Shown here: positions 60,517 through 64,000 of the stretch, piece by piece
How positions within the stretch are numbered: the stretch's first letter is position 1
How the letters are laid out: each line of letters begins with the position of its first letter
Origin: Chlorokybus atmophyticus
Lineage: Eukaryota > Streptophyta > Chlorokybophyceae > Chlorokybales > Chlorokybaceae
DNA length: 64,000 bases
Assembly (NCBI GenBank): GCA_009103225.1
Contig: RHPI01001517.1
Location: forward strand, 18,911 to 82,910
Direction: 5' to 3'
Notes under the pieces: generated by a model
Told to the model about the DNA's origin: nothing
The model's input: only the letters and a program-made list of their open reading frames with translations
Database searches by the model: none
Position numbers and translations under genes: made by a program

Positions 60517-63500
60517 GTTGGAGCTATTGAGAACGCACCATCTTTGGTTGGCCCAGTCTGCACTTGCACTGCTGGCATGCACCTGTCAACTTGAGCTTGC
60601 TGCTAAGCTCAAGCATGAGCAGTCTCGAAGTTGGCTTCTCACTGCGTTGGGCCAACCCATGAGTAGATAGAACCCGTATCGCTAAAAAACTGCTTCTGCT
60701 TCTGCTTCTGCTTCTGCTTCACACTCTACCGACAAAGACCGCTTAAACAGCTAGCTACTGAACTGCATGCGCGTACAGCATGATGACAAGCAGAATGCAA
60801 TGAGCTGCACTTCGACAAGAGTATGTCTGACATAATGCACAGTTTTTCATTGTTCTGGCAGCTGGCGTGAGCTGTTCAACAAACTTTGGCTTGGGCATGC
60901 AGTAAGCTAGTAATGGCCCAACATGCTGCGCTGAATCCAGCATGTCAGGTGAGCCAGTGCGAGCAAGCATGCAGCTGGCTAGCCAGCTAGCTCGCCAACT
61001 AGCTGCCCACTCAGCAAACAAGTCCAATGTGTAATATGCTGCACAATGCGAGAAGCGACAGCTCATGCCAACCGGCTACACAGCGTGCGGAACTCACCTA
61101 TCAGCGGCAGCACGTCGCTGCAGGCCAGGCCAAGCACGCTCGCCTCGCCCCGCTTGCGACATGACGATGCCACCACCACCGTCACTGTCACCGCCACCGC
61201 TGCCATGATCAAGCCGTGTCAACATGCATGTGCCTGCCGCTGTGCACGCAGACAGATTGTGAGCATGTGAGAGTCGGCGGAGGTCGCCGAAGGCGACATG
61301 AGCTTGAAGCAGGCAGAGGCGACGTTTGCGATGGGTTGCAAGAGCTAGTACGCAGCAAGAGCACGCAAGGTGCGAGCCAGCGGGAGTTGCTCATGCTGCC
61401 TGCTTGGCAAGCGGTGGTGAGTTGTGGACGGAGCTGCCACGGCTAACATCTGGTTGGCAAGTGCTTTACTTTGCAAAGCATTGGCAAATTTTACTGCATG
61501 AGCTTCACGACAGCTGCTAGCGTTGTTGTGTGTGTGCTTGGGTTGGCTTTGCTCCACCGAGACGAAGTGCTTCCTGAGCGCAACCAACACATAGTCCTTG
61601 GCCTATAAGTTGTGGCGGTGTCGCAATGAGGTTGTTGATCGGTCACAGTACACGTGTTGTACATGCATACGTGCACCACCACACACTAACGCGACATCAA
61701 CGTCAAGTCCGTTTTGTTTCCATTAGGGCAAGGTGATGACATGCTGCACATGCCGCCAAGGACAATCACCCTTTACAGTGTAACTTGCCCGTTATCATGC
61801 ACGCGAATCGTAGAATTGGTAGCGCTGCTAGCAAGGACACTGTTACAGCCTTTTGCGCGTTTAGGTGTCCTTGCTGCAAGCACATAATGTTTGAGACAAA
61901 GAGAGAGACAAAGAATAGCTTAGATGTTGATAGTAACAACCACATCCTTGGTACTGCCAGCGTTTGAGAACAAGGTGCAGTGTCCTTACAAGCAGCAGTT
62001 GTGCATGCACTTTGAACACCAAACTAAAGTTGTTTTGAGGCTGAGTTGATACACCTTTACTTATCGCCAGCATACAAAATCCACAATGGAAACCTAGCGT
62101 ATCTCAAGCGTTCACAAAATAGTCCCCCCCAGGCAAAACTGCAGGGGGGAGTGTACAAAAACGGGGGACTGCAATGGAGTAAGTATGCTTCGTAACCGCA
62201 TAACACAAAAGAGTGGCATAAAGCAAACTCAAAGGGTTTGTGTTGTGTGCAAGTATGAAAGCAGTAATGTGCAAGCAAGCAAGCAAGAGCATGGATTGCG
62301 TGTAAGCTCCTTCTTGGCCCCCACAACAAATTGACCCTATAACTGTATGTAACACTCGAACACATAACCCTCATGTAGAAACGCAGCTTGTGGCATGCAT
62401 TTGCAGATAACGGAGTGACAACTTGCAGCACGCAAGCCTAAGGCAGAGGTGCATGTCTGCGAATGGTTTTGGTCCATTAGCAACGGCAGCAACAATGATG
62501 ACAACAACGACAACATCGTTGTAGACGCTTGCTTGGTCGGGCCAAGTTGGCTGCCGTTACATCTTCATACTTACAGACGGCGCTGTTAAACTCGTTAACA
62601 ATTCGACCTTACCACCGGCGCACCTTCTAGCCATGTATTTGATGGCTTACTCTAAACATCTATAATGGACACATACGTGTTGGTTGTTATGCTTAAAATA
62701 GCAGCTTAATAAAAGAAATTAATTGGTGCCGTCAAGACTGCAGACTTTTCATGGGTTAGCGCATTAAGCATTCATGTTAAACACAAGTCTTGTGTGATTT
62801 AAATGCATACACGATTATACGTATACATGTACACTGTGCATGGCATGCAGGCATATGCATTTCAACTAATGAACAGCATGGCATGCTTGCGCAACCATCA
62901 TAACATGTAATCACTTTATTGTACATGCGGGCGTTTGCTCCCCTAACTTGATCACATGTGCCTTACTTGTACTTACCCGGTTGTTGTAAAAGATGTTCTC
63001 ATGGCTCGATTAATCATGATAATCACCTACATTAACATGTACTTGTATGTATACATGCACCATCCCTCTGTGTCACATATGATGCATGCGGCATGTATCC
63101 ACCTGCGCAGTAAGGCAAATAGCGCATGCTTTGCTTATCTTGCCCGCTGCATTGTCATACTTAAGTCCACCTTCTCTATCGGAATGTTTATGTCATAGAT
63201 GCTCAGCTTTGTGAAAACAATGTATTTATTATGACACGGTATGTAACGTTACTTGCTCGAATACAATAATCCCAGGCATGATTGCTGATTAATTGCAGTA
63301 TATGAGACCATGATTTCATGATATGCTACGTATGCGTCATGCATGTTAAATGCCAAGATAGTTTTCGTACCATTTATGATGCTTTCGTGGTTTTAAACTC
63401 CTTTGAGGGTTTATCACGATGAGCAGGGGTTTAGATTGCACAATGCCTTCAAAGCGCATCATTACAATATCATGTTCAGTATCACAATCAGTAACGATGC

Positions 63501-64000
63501 TTAGAAATCATGAATATGTCGAGACATAAACGTCATGCGATCTTATTGTACAATCAACTAACACAGCAACTGTTCATATATCGCTTAATGACCTTTACTT
63601 TTTGTAAATGGCTTGGGCCCTCCGAGAGTTGTTTCAACATACTGTGGATGGGATCAAATTATCTATAATTATAAAAATCATAAGCATCAGCCTTACAGCA
63701 TGAAATTACCCTTGATATACTACTTTTCATATTTCGCGGTCTAAACATTGTGAGCCAACATAGCAACACTGTTGGCATGCAATGCAATTGTCTCAAGGGA
63801 AATACTTAAAGCAAAATTCGCTTGAACACTTATCACTTTTAAACACCACATATCATTTGTTACAATAGCATGTGTTGACTTGGTACATTTTCAACTATTG
63901 AGATTAAAACGGTGATGTGATGTAAGCCCCAGTAAAGTTCCCACATTTGTACCATATGCAGGTAGCATGTGTGGTGTCACTAGTCTCATAACTCTATTGA
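60517..64000. other. Downstream region without a recognised gene
   Basis: Holds the RDR 5' side, a (CTTCTG)4 run (about 60694-60718), GC-richer DNA with short unlinked frames (61050-61600), an 11 bp inverted repeat (61830-61875), and AT-rich DNA from 62560 to the end. No exon set is convincing on either strand. Confidence 0.55.

Overview
This is a stretch of nuclear DNA from a member of the green plant lineage, most likely a streptophyte or other green alga. Genes are cut into many short exons (7-17 per gene) with GT-AG introns of about 50-300 bp. Plant-lineage hallmarks are a GRDP-type glycine-rich protein, an OXA2-type insertase with a C-terminal TPR tail, a plant-like shugoshin, an RNA-directed RNA polymerase, a cysteine-rich protein resembling a plant-only family, and a telo-box in a promoter. 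I cannot name the species. There are three assembly gaps of Ns (19121-19250, 31431-31660, 44191-44331) and one single N (37311). Exon models were built by hand from reading frame, splice sites and intron phase. For eight genes the summed exons are a multiple of three; the other models are marked as uncertain.

Layout. 1-2766: no gene; a diverged ~225 bp direct repeat pair and AT-rich DNA. 2767-7362 (+): GRDP-like protein. 8020-10603 (-): BASS4/SLC10A7-type transporter, convergent with GRDP. 10604-13191: AT-rich, no gene seen. 13192-15476 (+): shugoshin. 15839-18546 (-): conserved cysteine-rich protein of unknown function, with E2F and telo-box motifs upstream. 18547-20519: GC-rich upstream DNA, a gap, three 69 bp tandem repeats. 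20520-22659 (-): LRAT-domain protein. 24627-29075 (+): MORC-type GHKL ATPase (copy A) with several lesions. 29989-33113 and 34534-36509 (-): two further, clearly broken MORC copies (B and C) inside a tandem segmental duplication whose C unit carries a ~369 bp (CT)n tract. 39479-42523 (-): AFG1/LACE1 mitochondrial ATPase. 44554-47668 (-): OXA2-like mitochondrial insertase with TPRs. 48316-51392 (-): unrecognised 618-residue protein. 55088-60516 (-): full-length RNA-directed RNA polymerase, 1140 residues. 60517-64000: no gene seen.

Common themes. Two genes point to mitochondria (AFG1, OXA2-TPR), one to chromosome cohesion (shugoshin), and RDR plus MORC point to RNA-guided or chromatin-level silencing. 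In plants MORC ATPases and RDR2-type polymerases both act in RNA-directed silencing, but their co-location here is not evidence of a functional cluster. The window also contains several near-perfect inverted repeats with 18-23 bp arms and tiny loops, some in introns, which are candidate small-RNA hairpins or MITE remnants. Long introns are packed with alternating purine-pyrimidine (TG/CG/CATG) tracts.
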